Positions 1 to 7,379 are shown, counted from the stretch's first letter. The stretch is DNA of 22,580 nucleotides from Candidatus Aerophobota bacterium (GCA_030607715.1 JAUWJM010000011.1:1-22580); one strand, 5' to 3'. The notes: generated from the letters alone by a model not told the origin. Numbers and translations: made by a program.

Positions 1-1
1 C

Positions 2-301
2 ACCTCCCTTGGCTCCGCCATCATTACCAAACAGAGACAAGATCCTAAATACGACTATATGACCAATGAACAAATAGAGATTGATAAAATCATCTATAAG
101 CTTTATAATCTTAATGATAAGGATATAGAGGAAGTAGAAAACTGGTACCATCGAAGATATCCCAAACTGGCCAAGGCAATTGAGAAAAAAATCAGCAGAA
201 TTTTAAAGCTTGGTGGAATCTGGAAGGGAATAAGAATTACAGAAAAAGATATTACTAAAGGACGAGAAGAATTATTGAAAAAACTTGAGGAAAAATGGTA
301 A
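2..301 (+). CDS. C-terminus of a probable Eco57I-like DNA methyltransferase / type II R-M protein (5'-truncated by window)
   Basis: The reading frame is open from base 2 through the ATG at 59 to a TAA at 299-301, so the ATG is probably internal and the gene starts outside the window. About 99 residues are visible. The segment NEQIEIDKIIYKLYNL (residues about 23-38 of the visible part) resembles the C-terminal signature of Eco57I-type adenine methyltransferases and type IIG enzymes, where an (I/L)D..VY.LYGL stretch closes the target-recognition region. The tail is a lysine- and glutamate-rich helix ending in KLEEKW. It lies 62 bases upstream of a PLD-SNF2 helicase in the same orientation, as expected for a modification-plus-helicase defence locus. 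No catalytic motif (NPPY) lies inside the window, so the assignment rests on the C-terminal signature and the context. Other kinds of protein with a charged C-terminus remain possible. Confidence 0.5.
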   Translation, partial: TSLGSAIITKQRQDPKYDYMTNEQIEIDKIIYKLYNLNDKDIEEVENWYHRRYPKLAKAIEKKISRILKLGGIWKGIRITEKDITKGREELLKKLEEKW

Positions 302-363
302 TGGAATACATTACAGATATGCAATTTTAAAGAACATTGGAATTATAACTATATGGTGAGGAT

Positions 364-3300
364 ATGGACAACTATTCAGATATAATTGACAACAGAAAGA
401 TGTTTTTAAAAGACAGGATAAATGCTTTTTTAAAAGCAAGCGATGAGGCAAAGTTTGCTGTGGGATATTTTTTCCTGTCCGGTTTTGATGAAATTGCTAA
501 AAATATTGCCAACCTAAAAGAGATAAAACTTATCATTGGAACAACCTCCAATGCTAAGACCATTGAAGAAATCGCTGAAGGAATATCTAAGAAGGAAGAA
601 ATAGAAGAAATCCTCAATCGACAAAAATACCAGAAACCATCTGAAAGAAAGGCAATTCTTGAAGTATCAAAGGAAAAAATTGCAAATAATATAGGACATT
701 TAGACCAATCTGAGGAAAATGAGGGTATGCTTTTAAGACTGAGGAATTTGATAGCTAATGAAAAAGTTAAAATAAAGCTTTATACCAGGCATAAGCTTCA
801 TTCCAAGGCATATCTATTTAAGTATAAAAGGGAAATAGCAGAGCAACAGGGAGCTAAAGGAATAGGCATAGTAGGAAGCAGTAATTTGACTTTAGCCGGC
901 TTTCAACATTCTACTGAACTTAATGTTATTGTAAGAGGAAATGAAAATTATAAGGGGCGTGAGAACTGGTTTGATGAAATCTGGAATGAATCCACAGATT
1001 TCAAAGGAGAATTTCTCAATGCCATTGATAACAGTTGGGCGCTGAAGACTGTTAATCCGTATGATATCTATATAATGACACTGTATTATTTAGTTCAATC
1101 AAGGATGAAGTACCGCTCCCAGGTGCTCTGGGATTGGAGTAATATACCAAAACTCTATAGATTCCAAAGAATTGCCGTAATGCAAGCTTATGAAATCTTA
1201 AATAAATATAATGGCGTTTTTGTTAGTGATGTAGTTGGATTCGGAAAAACCTTTATAGGCTCAGCACTTTTAAAGCAAATCGGTAAAAGAACAGTGGTTA
1301 TCTGTCCACCAAGATTAAAGAGAATGTGGGAAGAATTTGGTGAAAAATTCAAGGTTGACATTAAGACTATCTCCCAGGGAGCTCTTAATAAGGGTGTATT
1401 TAATGAGGATAGTGTGCTTTGGACTTATAGAGATAGACAGATAATACTTATTGATGAGAGTGATAATTTTAGAAACTCTGATAACAAAAGATATAGAGAA
1501 ATACAGCCCTTTCTCAGTGACAAGAAAGTTATTCTTATTACCGCTACCCCGCAAAATACATCTATCTGGAATATATATAATCAAATAAGGCTTTTTAATC
1601 AAGAGGGAATTAATGAATATCAAGTAAAAGGTGGATCCTTAAAGGAATTTTTCAATATGGTGGATAAAAAAGAAGCAAAGATTCAAGACTTACTAAGAAA
1701 TATCTTAATAAGAAGAACAAGAAATCATATAAGAAAATTTTATAATACGGTTGAGGATATACCCATCCAATTTCCAAAACGAAAGCTTACCACTATTTCC
1801 TACAGCATAGATGAGACCTACAATAATCTTTATGGGAAGATAAAATCCGCTCTTATGAATCTCACCTATGCAAGATATAACTTATGGCCCTATGTAAAAG
1901 AGGAAAAGAGAGAAGATACTATTTATAAAGATTTAAGAAAGATAACAGGGCTTCTTAAAGGACTACATAAAGTTATGTTATTTAAAAGATTAGAGAGCAG
2001 TATCTTTGCATTTTCAAAAACAATAAATAGACTACTTAAGATTCATAAAAGATTCTTAGAGAGTATAGATAGAGGGATAATTCCGGCAGGTGAAGAGGCA
2101 CAGGATATTCTCTATCAAGAGGATATCCTCATTGAAGATGCATTTGAAAGGCTAAAAGAAGCATCAAAAAAGTATAAAGTTGAAGATTTTAAAGTGAAAC
2201 TGCTAAGAGAGGCTCTTAAAAGTGATATAGGGAATCTTGAGGAAATCTCGGAGTACCTTAAAGAAATACCCCAGAAAAGTGACAAAAAATTTGATGAGCT
2301 GATAAAAATATTAGGGAAACACAAGGAAGATAAAATCTTAGTATTCTCGGAATATGCTGATACAGTAAAATATCTATACAAAAGGCTTAAAGATAGATTT
2401 GATAATCTTACCTTTGTTACTGCAAAATCAAAGGAAGCTATTTCAATAATTAGGAGATTTGCTCCTGTAGCTAATGGATACGAATTAAGGGAAACAGAGA
2501 CGCCAATCAATATTTTATGTTCAACAGACGTCTTTAGTAGGGGATTAAACCTGCAAGACTGTAGCATAGTTATAAATTACGACCTTCATTGGAATCCGGT
2601 AAGGCTTATTCAGAGAGTTGGAAGGATTGATAGAATAGGTTCTCAAAACGAGGAAATCTTTGCCTATAATTTTTTGCCCCATCAAAGAGTTGAGGAAGAG
2701 ATTTCCCTGAGAGAAAGAGTTCATAACCGAGCACAGGAAATTCATGACCATATTGGTGAAGATGAAAAAATTCTCGATGAATCAGAAAGATTAAATGAGG
2801 AAGATATGTATACCATATATGATAAGAGAAACATTGAACAATTAGAGGAAAAAATGGAAGAGGACGAGGGCTTCAGTTTGGATGAAGCAGAGATGATCAT
2901 AGAATCGCTCAATAGAGAAAAGAGCGAATATATGAATTTAATAAAGAGTTTTCAGCTCGGGACAAAGAGCTGTAAAAAAGGACAAAATTACAAAGGGCTA
3001 TTTGCCTGCTTTAGAAAAGGGGAAATTATTGAACCTCTTATTTTTGACAGAGAAAGAGAGATAATTTTATCTCCGGGTAAAGTATTGGCAGAAATTAAAT
3101 GTGAACCAAGTGAGAACACAGAGAGAATTTCCCAGGAAGATAGGAGATTTTTCTTTAATAATCTTAGAAAAATGCAAGATTATTTTGAAAAAGAAGTTAG
3201 ACAAAGAACTAAAAAAGAAAGAAAAAAAGAGCCGGTAATTATTAAAACTACTAAAAAACTTACTCAATTAAGAAGAGAGATTAAAGATCAGGATATTCTG

Positions 3301-3522
3301 GATTTATTGGATAAGATTAACGATACTTTAAATAAAGGTGTCCCCGAAGAAGTGTTAAGGGAATTAAAAAGACTCAACAGGGAGAAAACAGAGGGAATTG
3401 ATTTTTTAAAGTATTTAGTGGAGATTTATAATAAATTTAAATTAGGCGAAAGAAAAGAAAAACAAGATTTAAGAAAAAAATATGAACTAACAGAGTTAAT
3501 CTGCTGCGAGATTTTGAAATAA
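364..3522 (+). CDS. PLD-domain SNF2-family helicase (probable anti-phage or R-M associated helicase-nuclease)
   Basis: A 1052-aa fusion. Residues about 1-220 form a phospholipase D-like nuclease half-site, with H146-S-K148 (HKLHSKAYLF) followed by GSSNLT at 171-176. Residues about 260-480 are the first SNF2 helicase lobe: Walker A GFGKT at 292-296, a DESD Walker B at 364-367 in place of the usual DEAH/DEGH, and TATP motif III at 393-396. Residues about 650-770 are the second lobe, with STDVFSRGLNL and the arginine-finger motif QRVGRIDRIGS starting at residue 750. The last 280 residues are charged and helical, with no domain I recognise. In this family ATP-driven translocation on duplex DNA is paired with a PLD phosphodiesterase. 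Related proteins occur in DISARM-like and other modification-dependent defence systems. It starts at ATG 364 behind a weak GGTGAGG SD and sits just downstream of the methyltransferase tail. I am confident of the architecture and less so of the system type. Confidence 0.88.
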   Translation: MDNYSDIIDNRKMFLKDRINAFLKASDEAKFAVGYFFLSGFDEIAKNIANLKEIKLIIGTTSNAKTIEEIAEGISKKEEIEEILNRQKYQKPSERKAILEVSKEKIANNIGHLDQSEENEGMLLRLRNLIANEKVKIKLYTRHKLHSKAYLFKYKREIAEQQGAKGIGIVGSSNLTLAGFQHSTELNVIVRGNENYKGRENWFDEIWNESTDFKGEFLNAIDNSWALKTVNPYDIYIMTLYYLVQSRMKYRSQVLWDWSNIPKLYRFQRIAVMQAYEILNKYNGVFVSDVVGFGKTFIGSALLKQIGKRTVVICPPRLKRMWEEFGEKFKVDIKTISQGALNKGVFNEDSVLWTYRDRQIILIDESDNFRNSDNKRYREIQPFLSDKKVILITATPQNTSIWNIYNQIRLFNQEGINEYQVKGGSLKEFFNMVDKKEAKIQDLLRNILIRRTRNHIRKFYNTVEDIPIQFPKRKLTTISYSIDETYNNLYGKIKSALMNLTYARYNLWPYVKEEKREDTIYKDLRKITGLLKGLHKVMLFKRLESSIFAFSKTINRLLKIHKRFLESIDRGIIPAGEEAQDILYQEDILIEDAFERLKEASKKYKVEDFKVKLLREALKSDIGNLEEISEYLKEIPQKSDKKFDELIKILGKHKEDKILVFSEYADTVKYLYKRLKDRFDNLTFVTAKSKEAISIIRRFAPVANGYELRETETPINILCSTDVFSRGLNLQDCSIVINYDLHWNPVRLIQRVGRIDRIGSQNEEIFAYNFLPHQRVEEEISLRERVHNRAQEIHDHIGEDEKILDESERLNEEDMYTIYDKRNIEQLEEKMEEDEGFSLDEAEMIIESLNREKSEYMNLIKSFQLGTKSCKKGQNYKGLFACFRKGEIIEPLIFDREREIILSPGKVLAEIKCEPSENTERISQEDRRFFFNNLRKMQDYFEKEVRQRTKKERKKEPVIIKTTKKLTQLRREIKDQDILDLLDKINDTLNKGVPEEVLRELKRLNREKTEGIDFLKYLVEIYNKFKLGERKEKQDLRKKYELTELICCEILK

Positions 3523-3595
3523 AGATGAAAGTATCGAGGGAAATCAGCTCAATTATTTAAATTAAAAAACAGATAGATCAAAGGGGGGTATTAAA

Positions 3596-4087
3596 ATGGT
3601 TGAGCAACACTATAAAATTAGAATAAGACGAAACGAAGTTGAAATCGAAGTCGAGGGAGATAAAGAGTTTGTGGAGAAGCACATTGAAGAATTCAAGAAA
3701 GAGCTGCCGAAGATCGCTAAGGAGTCATCACTTAAAGAGAAACCCGTCGTTTCAGAAATTCCAAAAGAGAAACTTGGATTGGAAAAACTCTCTTTAGCCG
3801 AATTCTACAAACGAAAGCAACCAAAAGGTCACAACGAAACTGTCGTCGTCTTTGCTTATTGGTTGACAAAAGAGAGGAATAAAGAAGAATTTAACTCTAA
3901 AGATATTTTGGACTGTTATGATGAGGCAAGAATGAAAAAACCTAAGAATATAAACCAGCATATAATAAAAATGGCCGCTGGCAAGAAAGCATATTTAACA
4001 TCAGGAAGTGAAAAAGGTCTTCATAAGTTAATTCTTCCCGGTGAGGGCTTTGTAGAAAAAGAACTACCTGGAAAAAGCGAAGAATGA
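3596..4087 (+). CDS. Small uncharacterised defence-island protein with a winged-helix-like C-terminal half
   Basis: 163 aa, with a strong SD (AAGGGGGG, 3581-3588) ahead of ATG 3596. Residues 1-37 are a compact beta-beta-alpha module with alternating charges (IRIRRNEVEIEVEGD then EFVEKHIEEF). A charged linker follows (about 38-70). Residues about 71-160 look like a winged-helix domain, with SLAEFYKRKQPKGHNE, FAYWLTK, DILDCYDEAR and PKNINQHIIKM. I recognise this arrangement from uncharacterised prokaryotic proteins but know of no assigned function. The stop overlaps the start of the next gene (ATGA, 4084-4087), so the two are translationally coupled and probably act together. A regulatory, DNA-binding or antitoxin-like partner role is inference from that coupling. 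Confidence 0.7.
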   Translation: MVEQHYKIRIRRNEVEIEVEGDKEFVEKHIEEFKKELPKIAKESSLKEKPVVSEIPKEKLGLEKLSLAEFYKRKQPKGHNETVVVFAYWLTKERNKEEFNSKDILDCYDEARMKKPKNINQHIIKMAAGKKAYLTSGSEKGLHKLILPGEGFVEKELPGKSEE

Positions 4088-4842
4088 TGGAGAACATAAA
4101 GAAAATTCTTTCCAGTAAGATTGATTCGAATTTAGTTGAACATCTTTCAAAACATTATAAAGATTTGAAACAAAAGTTTTTTCTTGGTCAATATAAACCG
4201 AGCCAACTAAATTGTGCCAAATTTGTTGAAGTAGTATTGAGAATTCTCGAATATACCACCAAAGGTAACTATACTCCATTTAATAAAAACGTTTCTTTGG
4301 ATAATCTTGCAAAAGAACTTGAAAGATTACCTAAAAATAAATTTTCAGATTCTATTAGAATTCATATTCCCCGAACTCTTCGAGTTATTTATGATATTAG
4401 AAATAAACGCGAGGTAGCACATATAGGAGAGATGAATCCAAATCTTATGGATGCCACTTTTGTTGTTTCCGCATCTGATTGGATTATGGCAGAATTTATA
4501 AGGCTATATTTTACAGATGAACCAAATGTTGTACAAAAAATTATTGAGTCAATAGTAGAAAAGAAAGTCCCTATTATAGAAAAATTTGATAACGATCTGA
4601 AAGTTTTAAATCCTAATCTTAGTGTAGCAGATAAAATTTTGCTTATTCTTTACAAAAAACATCCAAATTACGTTTCTACTAATAACTTAAAAAATTGGAT
4701 TAAACCTAAATCGTCTGCTCATATAACTACTGTTTTACGTCAATTGGATAATGACACTAAGGTTTACCGCAAAGGAAAGGAAAATATACTCACGAGGAAA
4801 GGGATAGAGTATATCGAAAAGAAGCTGCCAAAGAATGTTTAA
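4084..4842 (+). CDS. HEPN-like protein with C-terminal winged helix (candidate abortive-infection effector)
   Basis: 252 aa. It starts at ATG 4084 inside the upstream stop; ATG 4087 is an alternative one codon in. The N-terminal two thirds are helical and include a conserved-looking block: FLGQYKPSQLNCAKFVE (residues about 37-53), IPRTLRVIYDIRNKREVAHIG, and then NPNLMDATFVV. R106-N107 and H113 give an R-X6-H spacing, with the RN start and AH end typical of HEPN ribonuclease active sites. Residues about 170-248 resemble a winged helix (SVADKILLILYKKHPNYVSTNNLKNWI, then LTRKGIEYIEKKL). I recognise the overall pattern as an uncharacterised family often seen near restriction and defence genes. 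Ribonuclease activity is inference from the motif. A non-catalytic HEPN fold or a plain DNA-binding role is also possible. It is the last gene of the defence block. Confidence 0.65.
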   Translation: MMENIKKILSSKIDSNLVEHLSKHYKDLKQKFFLGQYKPSQLNCAKFVEVVLRILEYTTKGNYTPFNKNVSLDNLAKELERLPKNKFSDSIRIHIPRTLRVIYDIRNKREVAHIGEMNPNLMDATFVVSASDWIMAEFIRLYFTDEPNVVQKIIESIVEKKVPIIEKFDNDLKVLNPNLSVADKILLILYKKHPNYVSTNNLKNWIKPKSSAHITTVLRQLDNDTKVYRKGKENILTRKGIEYIEKKLPKNV

Positions 4843-5043
4843 ACTTCAAGCAAAACACCTTGCCGTCCACTAAACAACAATTGTTATCATATTTTGTTGA
4901 TCGTTAGAAAAAGTGGCGAGCACATTAAAAATATTAACCAAGCTCAGGAAAACCAGTGAAATAGGGATCAAATGTTAAGGGACAGGAATATTTACGAGGT
5001 TAGGGGATATAGCACCTCAGAGGTGTAAAACTGTTATTTAAAA

Positions 5044-5277
5044 GTGCACTATTCAATCTTCGTCGAAAGAGAGGTTCCTGGTTTTGGAGAGATAATGCGA
5101 ATAGAGGGATTCAAGAGTACCCCTTATGCTATTTTATCTCGAGCTACATCTGGGATTAGAAAAAAAGGTTTAATTGTTAATCTCCCGGGAAGCCCCAGGG
5201 CTGTTAAAGAGAGCCTGGAAGTTATAATTCCAGCTCTTCCCCATGCCCTTGAGATTATAAAGGGAAAGAATCACTAA
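5044..5277 (+). pseudogene. Fragment of MogA/MoaB-type molybdopterin biosynthesis protein (C-terminal half only)
   Basis: The 77-residue frame matches the C-terminal half of MogA/MoaB: EREVPGFGEIMRIE, then TPYAILSRATSGIRKKGL, NLPGSPRAVKESLEVI and ALPHALEII are all characteristic of the MoCF_biosynth domain. In full-length proteins (about 160-180 aa) this half carries part of the molybdopterin-binding site. The N-terminal half, including the GGTG motif, is absent, and the frame hits a stop at 5026-5028 only six codons upstream of the GTG at 5044. No SD sits before that GTG. This is therefore best read as a gene remnant left by deletion or insertion, not a working molybdopterin adenylyltransferase. 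Confidence 0.75.
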
Positions 5278-5327
5278 CCGAAACAAATTTAACCCATGTT
5301 ATCATAGACTCTACTGGTGGATTCTCC

Positions 5328-5356
5328 TTGACTCATTGCAAGATTTGTAATAAAAT
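5328..5356 (+). promoter_or_regulatory. Sigma70-like promoter for the UPF0175/PIN gene pair
   Basis: TTGACT (5328-5333), a 17-base spacer and TAAAAT (5351-5356) each match the consensus hexamers at 5 of 6 positions with ideal spacing. A strong SD (AAAGGAGG, 5365-5372) and ATG 5377 follow at once, leaving a very short leader. Confidence 0.6.
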
Positions 5357-5376
5357 AAAAACAGAAAGGAGGAAAT

Positions 5377-5712
5377 ATGAGCATTTTGTCAGAGAATATA
5401 ATATTACCAGATATGCTTGAAAGAGAGTTAGAGTATGTACCGCTTACCAGGTACTATGATTCGGTTGACGAATTCATAAAGGATGCTGTTGAGACATTAC
5501 TTATAGCAAGAAAGGACTTACGCACAGAAATAGCATGTGAGATGTACAAAAATGGTGAAATATCTATCGGGAAAACATGTGAGATTGCAGGTCTGGATAT
5601 TGAAAAGGTGAAGGAAGAATTGTATAAAAGAGGAATTAAACGCATATCCAACGAAACTAACCAAGAATTAGAGAAGATGGCAAAATTATCATATGAAATG
5701 GGTAACAAGTAA
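5377..5712 (+). CDS. UPF0175-family antitoxin-like protein
   Basis: 111 aa with a textbook SD (AAAGGAGG) four bases before ATG 5377. Residues 1-45 look like a ribbon-helix-helix-type start (ILPDMLERELEYVPL, then SVDEFIKDAVETLL). Residues 50-90 carry the UPF0175 helix-turn-helix signature: EIACEMYKNGEISIGKTCEIAGL, then VKEELYKRGIK. UPF0175 proteins are typically small DNA-binding antitoxins encoded directly upstream of a PIN-domain (DUF3368) toxin, which is exactly the layout here: the PIN-like frame begins at or just over the stop codon. It probably represses its own promoter (5328-5356). The antitoxin appears intact although its partner looks damaged. Confidence 0.75.
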   Translation: MSILSENIILPDMLERELEYVPLTRYYDSVDEFIKDAVETLLIARKDLRTEIACEMYKNGEISIGKTCEIAGLDIEKVKEELYKRGIKRISNETNQELEKMAKLSYEMGNK

Positions 5713-5714
5713 CG

Positions 5715-6011
5715 ATTCTCATCGACTGTGATTTTCTAAGCTCTTTTCTGAAAATTGGTAAACTCGATTTGATCAAGAAATTCTACAAAGTAGATAAGGT
5801 ATACATTACAGCTGCCGTAGTAAACGAGATCTCAAAAACAGTCCTTATAAACAAACTGCCAGATTGGTTAGAAGTGATTCCCACTGCTTTAGTAAAAATG
5901 GGGTCAGGTCTTCATCCTTCACTTATTTCTACTTTAGACCTGATTGATAAGGGATTGAAACAATCTGCCGAAGGCAGAGTAAAAGAAAAAGTGAAAGGGA
6001 AGAGAGGCTAA
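5715..6011 (+). pseudogene. PIN-domain (DUF3368-like) toxin, C-terminally truncated and without a canonical start
   Basis: Read in the frame that starts right after the antitoxin stop, the sequence gives ILIDCDFLSSFLKIGKLDLI, then VYITAAVVNEIS. This is a clear PIN N-terminus with the first catalytic Asp (LID) and the Glu of the V..EI motif. The first ATG/GTG/TTG in frame is TTG 5769, which lies after the catalytic Asp. Upstream only ATT (5715) could serve, because an in-frame stop lies at 5703-5705. The C-terminal half, normally holding the remaining acidic residues and running to about 150-170 aa, is missing: after IDKG the frame ends in a lysine-rich tail at 6011. I therefore read it as a decayed RNase toxin. 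Production by frameshifting from the antitoxin, or by an ATT start, cannot be excluded. Confidence 0.6.
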
Positions 6012-6091
6012 TGGCCTTTGATTTTTATTTGAATAATATTTTAGTAAGAGATTTAATTCATCGTAAGTTTGAGCGGTTGAAAAAGTTGTAA
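6011..6091 (+). CDS. Very small ORF of unknown function (26 aa)
   Basis: ATG 6011 overlaps the TAA of the PIN-like frame by one base (TAATG) and runs 26 codons to TAA at 6089-6091. The peptide has an aromatic start (MAFDFYLNN) and a basic helical end (HRKFERLKKL). It matches no family I know. It may be the tail of the decayed toxin region or simply chance. The overlap with the preceding stop is the only sign of translation. Confidence 0.2.
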   Translation: MAFDFYLNNILVRDLIHRKFERLKKL

Positions 6092-6178
6092 TATTGCTCT
6101 TCGCAGTTACGATATTGGATATGTTGGCGATGTTAGACGAAACTGTGAATTTATGTTAGTATAAAGGAGGAGATTATA

Positions 6179-6388
6179 ATGAAACTTAAAGAGGTTAAAA
6201 ACAAATATCAGGGTGAATGGATTGCCTTTCATGCTTTCGAAAAAGGAGATGATCCCGAAGGAGAAGTAGTTCTTCATCACAAAGAGCGCCGGGTTTTTGA
6301 TAAAGAATTAGTTGAGCAGGGGATTAGAAACGTTTATATCACTTTCGCTGGTCCTCCAGTTCCTGAAGGCTATGCAGCAATCTTTTAA
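6179..6388 (+). CDS. DUF5678-like small protein
   Basis: 69 aa with a strong SD (AAAGGAGGAG) before ATG 6179. The YQGEWIAF start, the GEVVLHHKERRVFDKELVEQGI middle and the FAGPPVPEGY end fit the DUF5678-type small proteins (YrGeWVA.., then a gly/his turn and a helix) found beside retropepsin-like proteases. The function of this family is unknown. The gene is 14 bases upstream of a DSGA aspartic protease gene, so the two are very likely co-transcribed. It could be a partner, a substrate or an inhibitor of the protease, but nothing in the sequence decides between these. Confidence 0.6.
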   Translation: MKLKEVKNKYQGEWIAFHAFEKGDDPEGEVVLHHKERRVFDKELVEQGIRNVYITFAGPPVPEGYAAIF

Positions 6389-6402
6389 AGGGTAAAATAT
6401 CC

Positions 6403-6783
6403 ATGCAATCACCTATTGGTATCCCTATTGTGGTTAGAAATATTAGAATTACTGGTCCAAAAGGTTCAGTCTGGGTAGATCTAATTTTTGATTCAGGAGC
6501 TGCTTTTACTATACTTTCACGCTCTATACTCAAAGTCATTGGCTATGATCCTGCTGTTGTCCCTGAGCGTCAGGAAATTATTACTGCAAATGGTGTGATA
6601 GAACTTCCAAAACTTCGGGTAAAGAGTATAACCGTGGATGATGTTGAAGCACAAGATGTGGAAGTTATCTGCCATGATATTCCTGAACTTGCAGGAATTC
6701 GAGGTCTACTTGGCTTAAGTTTCCTGAAACATTTCAGAACTGTGATTGATTTTAAGGAAGGTTACCTTGAGATCTCGGGATGA
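6403..6783 (+). CDS. Retropepsin-like (clan AA) aspartic protease
   Basis: 126 aa. The core motif D30-S-G-A33 (LIFDSGAAFTILS) is the single catalytic half-site of retroviral-type aspartic proteases, which must dimerise to give two Asp residues. The downstream ..ITANGVIELP.. strands and IRGLLGLSFLKHF (residues about 104-116, the hydrophobic-hydrophobic-G psi-loop motif) complete the fold, and the length suits a minimal monomer. There is no signal peptide, so it would act in the cytoplasm. It follows the DUF5678-like gene by 14 bases. Bacterial members of this group have few known substrates, so no pathway is assigned. Confidence 0.8.
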   Translation: MQSPIGIPIVVRNIRITGPKGSVWVDLIFDSGAAFTILSRSILKVIGYDPAVVPERQEIITANGVIELPKLRVKSITVDDVEAQDVEVICHDIPELAGIRGLLGLSFLKHFRTVIDFKEGYLEISG

Positions 6784-6925
6784 ATGGAGATAAATTGCAG
6801 TTTGGCCTAATAAAATATATTTACTTTCACTCCAATAATTTGCGCGGAATTCTTGCCCTAGTCCTCCTCTACTAAAGGGGGTATAACAAAGAATTGAACA
6901 TAAAGAAATTGTTAAATAATTATTC

Positions 6926-7189
6926 GTGATAATTGAGGAACTACAAAAGAAAGTGAATAAGCTTATGGAGAACCTGCCGACACAAAAAACTATAATCTTA
7001 CGAGAGATTGACAAGACACAAGCGAAACAAGAAATAAAGAAGCTGTTTACTGCTACTGATGAGCCACTATATTACTCAGATATAGCTGAAGAGCTGAAAT
7101 TGGACCTGGAAATGGTAGTAGAGATATGTGAAGAATTAATAAAAGAAGGAGAGATAGAAATTGACACCGACATACTACAATATAGGTGA
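6926..7189 (+). CDS. Small winged-helix-like protein of unknown function
   Basis: 87 aa, starting at GTG 6926 with no convincing SD. Residues 1-40 form an amphipathic helix (EELQKKVNKLMENL). Residues about 41-83 read as a winged helix, with LYYSDIAEELKLDLEMVVEICEELIKEGEIEID, a typical H2-turn-H3 followed by a beta pair. This suggests DNA binding and, if so, a transcriptional regulator. A second short frame (7161-7313) overlaps its end, and the neighbourhood looks eroded. A genuine regulator and a remnant of a larger protein are both possible. Confidence 0.5.
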   Translation: MIIEELQKKVNKLMENLPTQKTIILREIDKTQAKQEIKKLFTATDEPLYYSDIAEELKLDLEMVVEICEELIKEGEIEIDTDILQYR

Positions 7190-7313
7190 TTCATTACGCG
7201 GCGAACGAATTGCAGCACAAGCACGTAAAATTACTAACCAAAATTTGATTCAGAGATCAGTGGGCGCCATAAAGGTACATCTCTTACGCTCAAATACTCT
7301 GTGTTTTGTGTAA
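7161..7313 (+). CDS. Possible small ORF or gene remnant overlapping the winged-helix gene
   Basis: TTG 7161 opens a 50-codon frame to TAA 7311-7313 that overlaps the last nine codons of the winged-helix gene. It begins LTPTYYNIGDSLRGERIAAQ and continues as a basic helix. An adjacent frame continues with CVLCNRGSFEKCAEEIKMIN across 7296-7355, which looks coding-like, so a single frameshifted gene is conceivable. It matches no family I can name with confidence. It ends just short of the convergent dinB stop. Confidence 0.25.
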   Translation: MTPTYYNIGDSLRGERIAAQARKITNQNLIQRSVGAIKVHLLRSNTLCFV

Positions 7314-7379
7314 TAGAGGCTCCTTTGAAAAGTGTGCAGAAGAGATAAAAATGATAAACGAGGAGATCTCAAGTTTGCT

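Noticed and set aside
4968..4993. GGGACAGGAATATTTAC-like motif resembling one end of a REP-type element
   Set aside because: No inverted partner is found nearby, so a single end cannot be supported.
5013..5025. CACCTC-A-GAGGTG palindrome
   Set aside because: The loop of one base cannot fold as a stem, and it precedes only a broken gene; an operator role is not supported.
6715..7014. Minus-strand ORF overlapping the aspartic protease and winged-helix genes
   Set aside because: Both overlapped plus-strand frames have recognisable motifs; this frame has Cys/Ser/Phe-rich shadow composition and no SD.
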